DNA of 64,000 nt from Pantoea vagans. GTDB taxonomy: Bacteria > Pseudomonadota > Gammaproteobacteria > Enterobacterales > Enterobacteriaceae. Positions 49,174 to 57,659 of the stretch are shown in pieces (within the stretch, counting starts at the first letter, position 1; each line of letters begins with the position of its first letter). The DNA lies in assembly GCF_001506165.1 (NCBI RefSeq), contig NZ_CP011427.1:2852001-2916000 (forward strand), in the 5' to 3' direction. Below the pieces are notes generated by a model. The model saw only the letters and a program-made list of their open reading frames with translations, had not been told where the DNA came from and ran no database searches. The position numbers were made by a program, and so were the translations under genes.

Positions 49174-50929
49174 GCTGTTTTCTTACCGCCAGCGACACGG
49201 TAAAGATGCCAAACTCATCAATCAGTTGGTGGCATTTCTCAAATCCAGCTTCTTCGACCAGCGTATCCATCTCTCTCTGGCTGCGTACACGCATCAGCCA
49301 GGGAATGCCGTTTTGATGGCTGGTTAAGGTCCATGCGATGGTTTTCAGCTGCGGATGCCACGGCTGTCCGGTATAAACCAGCACACCACCTGGCGGAATG
49401 GCTACTGCCAAACCGGCCAGCGACGTTTTTATTAGCTGGTTGCTGGGGAACAGTTCATAGAGACCTGAAACGATGCCCAGCGTCGGCGCAGGCGCGAGTG
49501 TAGCGAGCGAGTCATAATCAAAGGCATTGCCTTTATTGAACTGCGCGAGATGGCCTAATTGACGCGCTTCAATCATCGCCTGGCCTTTTTCCACATTCAG
49601 ATCGCTGTAATCACGCAGCAGGATGCTTTCAATTCCCGGTTGCTTCTCCAGCGCATCAAGAACGTAGCGGCCATGTCCAGCGGCAATATCGACCACGCGA
49701 ACCGGTAAATTGTGCTCTTGCAGTTTTGCTACGGCTTGCGCAATCACCTGCTGGATATTTTCTTTGCGCACGCGGATGCCGCGCCAGCCAATGCTGTTGA
49801 GATACTGTCTGTCGATAATGCGACCAACAATGCCGGTGCCTTCAGCCGTATTGCGGTAGACATAATCCAGCGTGCTGCCAGAATCAAAGCCGGTTTCATA
49901 TCCCAGGCGCATGCCTTTAGATAGCCTGCCAATGGTTTTCATGCCAAAACTCAGCGCAGCGTAGGACATGCCTTGTGGTGAGCAGCGTTTAGGTGGGGCC
50001 TGCAATTCTCGGTACGCATCAGCGCCCGGGCTCCACTGATCTTCATGGCTGTAATCGAAGGTGTAAGGAGCTGCGTTATAGAGCTGTTCGATAAACGGCT
50101 TCATTTTATCGAAGGCAAGCTGGCGATCCTTCTCGCCGAGCGTGTCGTGATAAAAGCCCGGCAGAATATGCTGCTCTTTAATGGCGCTGCGCAGCCCCTG
50201 ATAGAATTTTTGCTGTGGTTTGGTGTGCACCACAAAATCATCGCCGGAAATCAGCAGTTGGGTGGGTACGGTGATAGCGGCAGAATCAGAAACAATGCGC
50301 TCCGCCGTTTTATACAGGTCCAGCAGAATATTCACCGCAATCTGACGAGTGATGAGTTTATCCTGCTCAAAGCTTCTGATTCGCTCAGGATCGTGGCTGA
50401 GAAATTTTCCCTTCACGTAAGAGTTCACGTAAAACAGGCCGCGAATGCGTTGCAGCAACCCCAAGCCCGTGCGCGCGAAAGGCACATACAGCTTCACTTT
50501 AAACGCGGGAGATGCCAGCACCATGCCACGAATTTTAGGCGCATAATCATGTACCCAGGTAGCGACCAGCACTGCGCCGACGCTTTGCGCAATCACAACA
50601 ATGTCTTCAATACTCACCTGTGCCTGCTCAGCCACAAAGCGGACAAACTCATCGACGTCCTGCACTGAACGAGCAAGGCTCGGGCTGTAACCACGCTCTC
50701 CCGGCGAATGGCCGTGCCCACGTGCATCCCAGGCGTAAAAATGGGCATCCGGCATCAGCAACTCATCGACAACATGCTGTAAACGTCCTGAGTGCTCATG
50801 CCCGCGATGAAATAGCACAATCACTTTTTTGCTCTGCGCATCCTGCGCGGGCCAGTGGCGAAAATAGAGTGATTCACCGTCGCTGGTTGAAAAAGATCCT
50901 TCCTGAAATAAACGTGCTTCCCGGCTCAT
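49166..50929 (-). CDS. ynbC: Alpha/beta hydrolase fused to a methyltransferase (YnbC-like)
   Basis: This 587-residue protein resembles E. coli YnbC. Residues 1-290 form an alpha/beta hydrolase of the monoglyceride-lipase/lysophospholipase type, with nucleophile Ser116 in AQSVG (first Gly of GxSxG replaced by Ala), the YAWDARGHGHSPGERG strand and a C-terminal His. Residues from about 370 form a SAM-binding domain (VRVVDIAAGHGRYVLDAL). Joining lipid hydrolysis to methylation suggests remodelling of a head group or acyl chain. The gene overlaps its neighbours on both sides. Confidence 0.87.
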   Translation of the reverse strand: MSREARLFQEGSFSTSDGESLYFRHWPAQDAQSKKVIVLFHRGHEHSGRLQHVVDELLMPDAHFYAWDARGHGHSPGERGYSPSLARSVQDVDEFVRFVAEQAQVSIEDIVVIAQSVGAVLVATWVHDYAPKIRGMVLASPAFKVKLYVPFARTGLGLLQRIRGLFYVNSYVKGKFLSHDPERIRSFEQDKLITRQIAVNILLDLYKTAERIVSDSAAITVPTQLLISGDDFVVHTKPQQKFYQGLRSAIKEQHILPGFYHDTLGEKDRQLAFDKMKPFIEQLYNAAPYTFDYSHEDQWSPGADAYRELQAPPKRCSPQGMSYAALSFGMKTIGRLSKGMRLGYETGFDSGSTLDYVYRNTAEGTGIVGRIIDRQYLNSIGWRGIRVRKENIQQVIAQAVAKLQEHNLPVRVVDIAAGHGRYVLDALEKQPGIESILLRDYSDLNVEKGQAMIEARQLGHLAQFNKGNAFDYDSLATLAPAPTLGIVSGLYELFPSNQLIKTSLAGLAVAIPPGGVLVYTGQPWHPQLKTIAWTLTSHQNGIPWLMRVRSQREMDTLVEEAGFEKCHQLIDEFGIFTVSLAVRKQHD

Positions 50930-51558
50930 GGTAGTTTCCTTGTAGCTTGCTGTTGTAATTCGACAAAACGATTTAATAACGCGGTTTTAAATTCGGCCTT
51001 GTTGTCCTGATAGCGCACAGGATCGTCGATATAAATATCGATAAAAAACGGCACTGGTATTTTCTGGCCTTTGCCCATTGAGCGATCCAGCCCGTGCATA
51101 TAGACAGGAACGATGGGCACATCCGGGCACTGCTGGCTGAGATGCCACAGGCCTGATTTTATTTCTGACAGTTTCCCCGGCTCACCGCGCGTGCCCTCCG
51201 GGAAAATAATGACGATTTTCTTTTCCGCCAGCGCATCAACGCAGGCCTGCAACGGATTGGCCTGATGCGCCCCGCGATACACCGGGATAATGCCAATCAC
51301 CTTGAGTGCGAACCAACCCACCACTCTGTTTTTCAGAAAGTAATCGGCGGCAGCAACCGGCTGTACGTCCACCAGCGTCGAAAGCGGAAACAGCGTGAAC
51401 AACGTCAGTACATCCAGATGACTGTTGTGATTCGCCACAATAATTGCCGGTCCTGTTTTCGGCAGTTTCTTACGGTTAGCAACGGCGACACCCAGCCAAA
51501 TCCACACCACCGGGTAAGCGATGCAAAGGGTAAAGATCCAGCGCAGCATTCGGTTCAT
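50926..51558 (-). CDS. 1-acyl-glycerol-3-phosphate acyltransferase-like (PlsC family)
   Basis: This 210-residue acyltransferase has the HX4D motif (ANHNSHLDVL) and the phosphate-binding FPEGTRGEPG motif, with an N-terminal membrane helix. PlsC-type enzymes add the second acyl chain to make phosphatidic acid. It lies between the ynbB- and ynbC-like genes. I do not recall such a gene in the E. coli K-12 ynbABCD operon, so it extends the pathway here. Confidence 0.9.
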   Translation of the reverse strand: MNRMLRWIFTLCIAYPVVWIWLGVAVANRKKLPKTGPAIIVANHNSHLDVLTLFTLFPLSTLVDVQPVAAADYFLKNRVVGWFALKVIGIIPVYRGAHQANPLQACVDALAEKKIVIIFPEGTRGEPGKLSEIKSGLWHLSQQCPDVPIVPVYMHGLDRSMGKGQKIPVPFFIDIYIDDPVRYQDNKAEFKTALLNRFVELQQQATRKLP

Positions 51559-51567
51559 GAGCGCCTC

Positions 51568-52497
51568 TTACACGTAGAAGTAGTAATAGAAGTGGAAGAA
51601 CAGCGGTGCGGTGTAGATGAGCGAATCGAGGCGATCCAGAATACCGCCGTGTCCGGGCAGCAATTTTCCTGAATCCTTCACACCAAAGTCGCGTTTGATC
51701 GCCGACATCACAACATCGCCGCAAAAGCCGCTGGCACCAATAATCAACCCGGCACCCAGCGAGTGGAGATAACTCATTGGTGTGAGCAGTGGGCCAAGAA
51801 TCACCGCCAGCAGCATGGTGGTGAGGATGCCGCCCAGCAGACCGGCCAGCGTTTTATTCGGGCTGACTTTGGGCGTCACTCTGATCCTGCCCAGCGATTT
51901 TCCCCATAGATACTGGGCAATATCATTCAGCTCAGTCAGCGCAACGAGGAAGAACACCAGCAGCGCACCGGCGCTGGCGTCAGAACCGGGTAAAGTCATC
52001 AGGTAAGCGACGTGGCTCAGAGCGAACACGGTGGTCATCATGCCCCAGTGCATCACCGATGCTGAGTGCAGAAAACCTTTGGTATCACCGGCAATCACCA
52101 TGCGAGCAGGCAGGAACAGGAAGACGTAAACCGGGATAAAGATGATGAACATGCCGTACCAGGCCATGCCGGTCCAGAGGTATTGAACCGGGATGGCGGC
52201 ATACATCCACAGCAGCGGCATACTGTCCGAACGTCGCGTGGGGGCCAGCGTCAGATACTCTTTTAACGACAGGAAGCTGATGAAGCCGAAAAAGGTTAGC
52301 GCCAGCCATTTAGGAGACAGCATTGCCAGCGAAAACAGGCAGATAATTACCCACCAGCTATTAACGCGCTGCTGCAATTCCAGCCAGTTGCGCTGCGGGC
52401 GGCATTTTCTCAGCACAAAAATAATCAGCGTCGCCAGAATAAGTATGGCGAAGATGCCACCCAGGCAGTAATAAAGCACTTGTCTGGAATCAGCCAT
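51568..52497 (-). CDS. ynbB: CdsA-like CDP-diacylglycerol synthase (YnbB-like)
   Basis: This protein of about 309 residues is a multi-helix cytidylyltransferase. The full CdsA signature is present near the C-terminus: SAIKRDFGVKDSGKLLPGHG followed by GILDRLDS. It would turn phosphatidic acid and CTP into CDP-diacylglycerol. The start at 52497 overlaps the ynbA stop and has GGAGG six bases upstream; the frame's earlier ATG at 52515 is unlikely. Confidence 0.9.
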   Translation of the reverse strand: MADSRQVLYYCLGGIFAILILATLIIFVLRKCRPQRNWLELQQRVNSWWVIICLFSLAMLSPKWLALTFFGFISFLSLKEYLTLAPTRRSDSMPLLWMYAAIPVQYLWTGMAWYGMFIIFIPVYVFLFLPARMVIAGDTKGFLHSASVMHWGMMTTVFALSHVAYLMTLPGSDASAGALLVFFLVALTELNDIAQYLWGKSLGRIRVTPKVSPNKTLAGLLGGILTTMLLAVILGPLLTPMSYLHSLGAGLIIGASGFCGDVVMSAIKRDFGVKDSGKLLPGHGGILDRLDSLIYTAPLFFHFYYYFYV

Positions 52498-53092
52498 TTT
52501 TCGCCTCCATCGCACAGCGGCAGCGGTTCAGACTGGTCCAGCACAGCAACAGGGCGGCGATGGCAAACAGTGCGTTAGCGTAGCCGATATATTGCGGCCA
52601 CAGCGCAATCACCAGACCGAGAGCACCGAAGAGGAATGCACGATCGCTTTTTCCCAACGGACCACGATAACTGCGGATGCCGTTCAGCGTCTGACACATC
52701 ACACCGCAGAATTCGCTCAACCAGGAAAGCAGCACGACCAACACTACCAACCACGGCGAGATACCTGTAACAAACGCAAAAGCCAGATACAGTGCGGCGT
52801 CAGAGATAATGTCACCGACCTCGTTGAGGATTGCTCCAACGATAGATTGCTGATTGAACTCTCGGGCTAACATGCCATCAATGGCGTTTAACGCCATGCG
52901 GAAAAACAGGAAGATAGGCAAGGTGATAAAAAAGCGCGGATCGGGGAAACACATCAACAGTGCGCCCAGTACCACAGAGGTCAGCATGGCAAACAACGTT
53001 ACCTGATTCGCAGTGATACCCTGCGCATGTAACCTGACAACCAGCGGTCTTAATAAATTCTGAAACTTCGGTTTTATATCGTATAGCGTCAC
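52490..53092 (-). CDS. ynbA: CDP-alcohol phosphatidyltransferase-like (YnbA-like)
   Basis: This 200-residue membrane protein resembles E. coli YnbA, of the family that joins CDP-diacylglycerol to an alcohol. The signature is altered: the first and third of the four conserved Asp are Asn (NAIDGMLAREFNQQSIVGAI, then LNEVGD), which I recall being so in E. coli YnbA too. The start is GTG with AGGAG seven bases upstream. It is the first gene of a six-gene operon running to 47474. Confidence 0.88.
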   Translation of the reverse strand: MTLYDIKPKFQNLLRPLVVRLHAQGITANQVTLFAMLTSVVLGALLMCFPDPRFFITLPIFLFFRMALNAIDGMLAREFNQQSIVGAILNEVGDIISDAALYLAFAFVTGISPWLVVLVVLLSWLSEFCGVMCQTLNGIRSYRGPLGKSDRAFLFGALGLVIALWPQYIGYANALFAIAALLLCWTSLNRCRCAMEAKNG

Positions 53093-53122
53093 TTTGTGGC
53101 TCCTGCCGTAAAAATTGAACAG

Positions 53123-53338
53123 TTACTTCAATAGTTCCAAATTCAGGGTGTTATCCCTCACTTCAATGGTGCGCGGTGAGTCCGGATCAAGCTCCTCGCG
53201 GCTCAGCACCTGTTTCCATGTGCCGCGATCCCTGTCAGGCTGGCGGAACAAGCCCACGACCGCGACGAACTGCGCCAGCTCCTTCATTGGCATGTCCAGC
53301 TTAACGGCGGCTTTTACTCCCGCAGGCTCTATAGGCAA
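53123..53338 (-). pseudogene. tssJ: 3' fragment of tssJ
   Basis: About 70 C-terminal codons resemble the end of the T6SS outer-membrane lipoprotein TssJ (LPIEPAGVKAAVKLDMPMKE, LAQFVAVVGLFRQPDRDRGT, LDPDSPRTIEVRDNTLNLELL). The signal peptide and first half are missing; upstream the sequence switches to the truncated tssL copy. Confidence 0.72.
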
Positions 53339-53350
53339 CTGTTTAATGCG

Positions 53351-53686
53351 TTAGTAGAAATGCTCGCCACCATTAAGATGCCCAAGAAAGTGCCCCTGCA
53401 AAGGTGTGCGCCTCCACCAGGCTGAAATATCAGCTTCCGGAATAGTCATGATCAGTTCGTCGAGGAAGACGCAGTGCGCAAATTTGATTTCTTCGCAGAG
53501 AGGGCCTGGCGCACCGGCTGTATTGAGTTGGTCCTGGACCTGTTGGACCATGCTGAAGCAACGCTGGTAGAGCGCATCATCAACGGTGATGGATTGTCCG
53601 TTTCGGACAGCAAGCGCTAGCAGCCAGGTATCCTGCATTAGCGTATCGAGGGTAGAAATTGTTATATGAGAATCTTGAGAAATCAT
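53351..53686 (-). pseudogene. tssL: Truncated second copy of tssL
   Basis: The first 111 or so codons of tssL are present, ending GGEHFY and TAA where the complete copy continues with EHIKNLLRE. It is the coding part of the right-hand direct repeat. The membrane anchor is lost. Confidence 0.9.
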
Positions 53687-53937
53687 TGGCACCATCCTGG
53701 TGTTATCTGAGCGTTGATAATCCGTTTACGCTGTAGAAGTTTTAAGGGTTAAGACTGTTTGCATTAGCCTCTGCGGTGGCTGAAAGATGACTCCCATAGC
53801 CTTTATCCACTGCTAACCTTCATAACCACACTGGCAGCGATACTATTACTTAGCGTGACAGTCGATCAAGTGAACAGTATGAAAATCTGATCTAAGTCGA
53901 ATTTATGCACTAAAAATTAGATCCAATTAATTATTTA
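53354..53937 (-). repeat. Direct repeat, right copy
   Basis: This is the partner of 46729-47310, same orientation. Homology starts at GTAGAAATGCTCGCC inside tssL and fades about 250 bases upstream of the start codon. Confidence 0.9.
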
Positions 53938-54171
53938 TTTTTGTGCGGACTACAGCCCTGTCCTGCCCCAACATTGTTAGCCTGAGCAGAATTGCTGAAG
54001 CTCCTCTGCGTAGCAGAAAGGGCCGAGTTTCATCTGATTGCTTACTATGAGCAAAGAGAAGTGACGGTACCCAAATGGCAACCGGACGCAAAACGTAGGT
54101 AGGTTCCAATACAGCGAATCGAGTAGCTTTTAACAAGGGTGGTGTTATAGGGCCGAGTCGACCCTCACGAA
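53938..54171. other. Non-coding debris right of the repeat
   Basis: No gene is supported here. It contains the right copy of the boundary motif (54134-54148). A 96-codon open frame on the - strand lacks a ribosome site and recognisable family features. Confidence 0.4.
54134..54148 (+). repeat. Boundary motif, right copy
   Basis: CAAGGGTGGTGTTAT is identical to 39696-39710; the following AGGG differs from GGGG by one base. Confidence 0.6.
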
Positions 54172-55053
54172 TTAATGGCGATGAATAAATGCCGCCGCTG
54201 TATCCAACGCATGACACGCGGCATCCAACTGGTTATCCCGCTGGAACACGTGATGCATACCATCATAAATATCCAGTTGCACCGCATCGCCTGATTTCGC
54301 GACTTTGCTCGCCAGACGAGTAGCATCATCCAGCAGCAGTTCCTCGCTCCCAACCTGAATTAACAAGGGTGGCAATGCAGCAGGATTTGCGAACAGCGGC
54401 GATGCACGTTGATCTTGCGCATCATGGCCCTGCAAATAGCCTTTGGCGGCATCCTGCAGTATTGCGGGCTGGAAAATCGGATCGCTCATCTCTGGATCGT
54501 TAAACGATGCACCGCTAAACGTCAGATCGGTCCAGGGCGAAAACACCACCACCGAGCGGATGCTGGCTGCCAGATGTGGATATTGCAGCGCCACCAATGC
54601 CAACGCCCCACCCGCAGAATCCCCTACCAGGGTGATCTGCGTGATCCCGCTGCTGATGAGTCCTTCCAGCACTTCAACCACCTTTTCCGGTGCCGCCGGG
54701 AAAGGATGTTCCGGTGCCAACGGATAGTCCAGCACAAAGGTTGAGTAGCCAGTACGGGCCGCCAGTTGACTGGCAAAGCCGCGATACGCCTGCGCACTCC
54801 CCAGCATATAAGCGCCACCGTGAATGAATACGATCACGCGTTCGCTATGCGTGGCCTGAGGATGCAGCCACCAACCCGAGGCATCGGTTTGTTCCATGCG
54901 CACACCTTCTGCCAGCGGCGTTTGGGCGCACATCGCGTCATAGTATTCACGCATCGAACCCGTAAAGTTACTGCGATGTTCCTGCAGTTCAGCCAGCGAT
55001 TGTGCGACCTGCTGACGGTCATGCGCGGTTAAGGGATGTCTGGTCATGTTCAT
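54172..55053 (-). CDS. Alpha/beta hydrolase (HSL-type esterase)
   Basis: This protein of about 293 residues belongs to the hormone-sensitive-lipase family of esterases: oxyanion motif HGGAYMLGS, nucleophile GDSAGGALAL, Asp in the SEELLLDDATRL region and His in DGMHHVF. The ATG at 55053 follows TTGGA; the open frame's ATG at 55110 lies in the likely promoter. It is divergent from a LysR gene that probably controls it. Confidence 0.87.
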   Translation of the reverse strand: MNMTRHPLTAHDRQQVAQSLAELQEHRSNFTGSMREYYDAMCAQTPLAEGVRMEQTDASGWWLHPQATHSERVIVFIHGGAYMLGSAQAYRGFASQLAARTGYSTFVLDYPLAPEHPFPAAPEKVVEVLEGLISSGITQITLVGDSAGGALALVALQYPHLAASIRSVVVFSPWTDLTFSGASFNDPEMSDPIFQPAILQDAAKGYLQGHDAQDQRASPLFANPAALPPLLIQVGSEELLLDDATRLASKVAKSGDAVQLDIYDGMHHVFQRDNQLDAACHALDTAAAFIHRH

Positions 55054-55155
55054 GATGTTATCCAACGTGTTTGGGTGTGGAGCCACGTTAAGCCATTCCC
55101 ATTTCGGCAACTAGCTGGCTTAATGGAATACCATCTATTCCAGACTGGACTTCAT

Positions 55156-56067
55156 ATGGACCGACTTGATGCCATCCGACTGTTTTTGCGCGTAGTAGAG
55201 TGCGGCAGCTTTTCCACCGCTGCCAAAGAAGCGGGCGTCGGCCAGTCTGCCGTCAGTAAACAGGTTGCCGCGCTGGAGGGCCAGTTCAAACAGCAACTCC
55301 TGAAGCGATCATCCCGAGGCATCGCCTTAACCGAGGCAGGCAAAGCCTTCTATGACGGCGCACTGCGCCTGCGCGATGAGTTTGAGCAGTTGGAAACCCG
55401 CGTAAAATTCGGTGCGGATGAGGCGGCAGGCACGCTACGCATCTCCGTCGCGCCGGTGTTTGGTCGCTTCTATATCGTGCCGCGCTTACCCGCCCTGCTG
55501 GAACGCCATCCGGCTCTTAACATCGAACTGCGTGTCTCTGAACGGCATGTGAATTTGATAGAAGAGAATATCGATGTCGCCATCCGGCACGGCGAACTGC
55601 AAGATTCGGCGCTGACACAACGCAAGCTGGCGGAAAGTCCGCTGATCACGCTCGCGAGCCCGGAATACCTTGCGAAGCATGGTGCACCCACCTCACCTGC
55701 TGAGTTAAGCGGACATCAATGCATTGCCTTCAATGGCGGACGCGGTGTGCATCCGTGGCGGTTTTTGGATGGGCATGGAAAACCGTTTACGCTGATGCCT
55801 CAAGGACGATTTCAGAGCAATGACGGCGAACAGCAACGTGCTGCTGCATTAGCTGGCATGGGTATTACTCAGTTTCCGGCGTGGCTTGCAGGACCGGATT
55901 TGGCCTCTGGCGCGTTGGTGCCGGTGTTAAGGGAGTTTGCGGTGGGGTCGATGTCGATTAGTGCAGTCTTCGCGACAAAGCAGATGACGAACAGTAAGGT
56001 GAGAGTGTTTGTGGAGTATTTGCTGGGGACGTTGCGGGAAGATTTGCCGTCGGGGGTTGGGGATTGA
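55156..56067 (+). CDS. LysR-family transcriptional regulator
   Basis: This 303-residue regulator has the N-terminal winged HTH (MDRLDAIRLFLRVVECGSFS, then AAKEAGVGQSAVSKQVAALE) and a substrate-binding effector domain. It starts at 55156 by alignment with the family; the frame extends upstream without meaning. It is divergent from the esterase. From about 55910 to its end the + strand becomes strikingly rich in G and poor in C. Confidence 0.92.
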   Translation: MDRLDAIRLFLRVVECGSFSTAAKEAGVGQSAVSKQVAALEGQFKQQLLKRSSRGIALTEAGKAFYDGALRLRDEFEQLETRVKFGADEAAGTLRISVAPVFGRFYIVPRLPALLERHPALNIELRVSERHVNLIEENIDVAIRHGELQDSALTQRKLAESPLITLASPEYLAKHGAPTSPAELSGHQCIAFNGGRGVHPWRFLDGHGKPFTLMPQGRFQSNDGEQQRAAALAGMGITQFPAWLAGPDLASGALVPVLREFAVGSMSISAVFATKQMTNSKVRVFVEYLLGTLREDLPSGVGD

Positions 56068-56083
56068 AAATGGGGGATGGAGA

Positions 56084-56455
56084 ATGAATCGGGAGGTGAG
56101 CGTGGAACCCACATTGCAGCAGGTGATTGATTTTGTGCGTGAGATCTCAGGGGATGTTAAGTCGGTGATTACCGAGGAGACTCGGCTGGAAGCGGATTTG
56201 GGGATTGCAGGGGACGATGGAGTTGAGCTGCAGGAAGAGGCTGAGAAGCGGTTTGGGGTTTCGTTTGTGACTGAGGGGAGATCGTTTAAGGAAACGTTTA
56301 GGCTGGGGGAGAATGAGTATCTTTTTACTGCTGAGGGGCTGGATTTATTCGGGGTGGGTCGGTTGATTGGGTGGTTGAAGAAGGAGCCGCGGGCGGTGGT
56401 GCGGGATTTGACGGTTGGGGAGCTGTGGCGGGTGTTGAGGGGAGCGAATGTTTAA
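56084..56455 (+). CDS. DUF1493 family protein
   Basis: This 123-residue protein (MNREVSVEPTLQQVIDFVRE, TRLEADLGIAGDDGVEL, FRLGENEYLF) fits DUF1493, small proteins with an acyl-carrier-like helix bundle and unknown role. It follows the LysR gene by 16 bases. Its base use is odd: G-rich, C-poor on the + strand, with many GGG and GAG codons. Family members often pair with a small membrane protein, which is absent here. Confidence 0.78.
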   Translation: MNREVSVEPTLQQVIDFVREISGDVKSVITEETRLEADLGIAGDDGVELQEEAEKRFGVSFVTEGRSFKETFRLGENEYLFTAEGLDLFGVGRLIGWLKKEPRAVVRDLTVGELWRVLRGANV

Positions 56456-56530
56456 AACAATTCATGAAGTTCAAACCTAATAGCGATCTCGCAAATTTGG
56501 GGTCGCTATTAGAATTCTGGTCAATTTGGT

Positions 56531-57469
56531 TTATTTATTCCACAAAGTTCTATGTACTTTACCTGTTTGGTGATACTCAGCCACAAGATCGATAAACTCC
56601 TTAAAATCAAAGTTCTCTTCTACCAATCGGTTAACTGATTGCCAGTCGATACTGGTTCGTTCACGTGCCGGGATGAGCGTCTGGCTGTTCCCCGGATCTT
56701 GTGGGTTCAGCAGGATCACACCAATACCATGCAGCGCGCAAAGCATCTGTAGTTCCCGTTCCACTCCACGCTGCTTATCTTCATTAATCTCTGTAGCAAC
56801 GAGATAACCAAAATGCGCCCAGCTTGAATTACTCACTGCCTGAAAGAAGCACTCACGCACGTTACTTCGATTAAGCTGGCGTTTTACTTCAAAAGACCAT
56901 AACCGGGTCAAACGGCCCTCGCTATGGCGAACGCAGTTTTGTACAACTGTATCCCAGCCTTTATCCAGAGGCTGCAGCGCAACAATATCGGGATAAAGCC
57001 AATGATTTGCTCCCAGCCCTTTGTTATTGCTCGAACGCTTTTCATCGATACGGCGACAAAGTAACTCTTCTTCTTCCGACAGATACTCAATCAGTAATGG
57101 ATAAAGCGCATGTTCAGTAAAACTCATTGTTTGTACTGAAGGTACTGGTGTCATGTCAGAGAGTGGCATTATTTGATTAGTCTCAACAAGATCCTCGCCC
57201 CAGTAGTATAATCTTGGCCTAGGCTTATCCCTTGTCATCACTTGCGGGCACATAGCTTTAGCTTTCACTGTTCGGCTTCCCCCGACTTCCGCAGTGATCT
57301 GATCCAGAAAGTCCTCATCACTGGCGAAGCGCGTATTTTTGCGTTTTTCAGACAACTCATCTTTATAAATTTCGATGATTTTTTGCGCCAGCTGGCGAGC
57401 AGTGAACTGCTTGCCGGGATTAGCTTGCAACACGTTGATAATCATCTGGGGACGACTGGTTTTTAACAT
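56531..57469 (-). CDS. COG2958-like HTH/nuclease-fold protein
   Basis: This protein of about 312 residues starts with a HARE-HTH-like winged helix (about 1-75; QMIINVLQANPGKQFTARQL) and ends in a region with PD-(D/E)xK nuclease features (YPDIVALQPL and then LWSFEVKRQL). It resembles the COG2958 (HrgA-like) proteins found near restriction-modification genes. It is divergent from the HNH enzyme and probably part of the defence cluster. The start at 57469 follows GAGGAATAAAGGC. Confidence 0.72.
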   Translation of the reverse strand: MLKTSRPQMIINVLQANPGKQFTARQLAQKIIEIYKDELSEKRKNTRFASDEDFLDQITAEVGGSRTVKAKAMCPQVMTRDKPRPRLYYWGEDLVETNQIMPLSDMTPVPSVQTMSFTEHALYPLLIEYLSEEEELLCRRIDEKRSSNNKGLGANHWLYPDIVALQPLDKGWDTVVQNCVRHSEGRLTRLWSFEVKRQLNRSNVRECFFQAVSNSSWAHFGYLVATEINEDKQRGVERELQMLCALHGIGVILLNPQDPGNSQTLIPARERTSIDWQSVNRLVEENFDFKEFIDLVAEYHQTGKVHRTLWNK

Positions 57470-57659
57470 GCCTTTATTCCTCATCAGCACCTGCAACGCT
57501 GATGTTTTATTGAGTAACTCCTGTCAACGCCACAGTATACATTCACTAAGCTACAGAACCATGCTCGGTATCCACCTCTCTATTTTTAATGGACAATCAT
57601 TGAATTACATTTTCTTTGCGAGCATGATCGCACCAACTTGAACCTCTTAACCTTCGGCT

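Noticed and set aside
53927..54217. 96-codon - strand open frame
   Set aside because: It spans the boundary motif and debris, overlaps the esterase end, lacks a ribosome site and has no recognisable domain.
54362..54373. Another AACAAGGGTGG match inside the esterase gene
   Set aside because: Only about 11 bases match the boundary motif and they encode a sensible Pro-Pro-Leu-Leu stretch of the enzyme, so it is probably chance.
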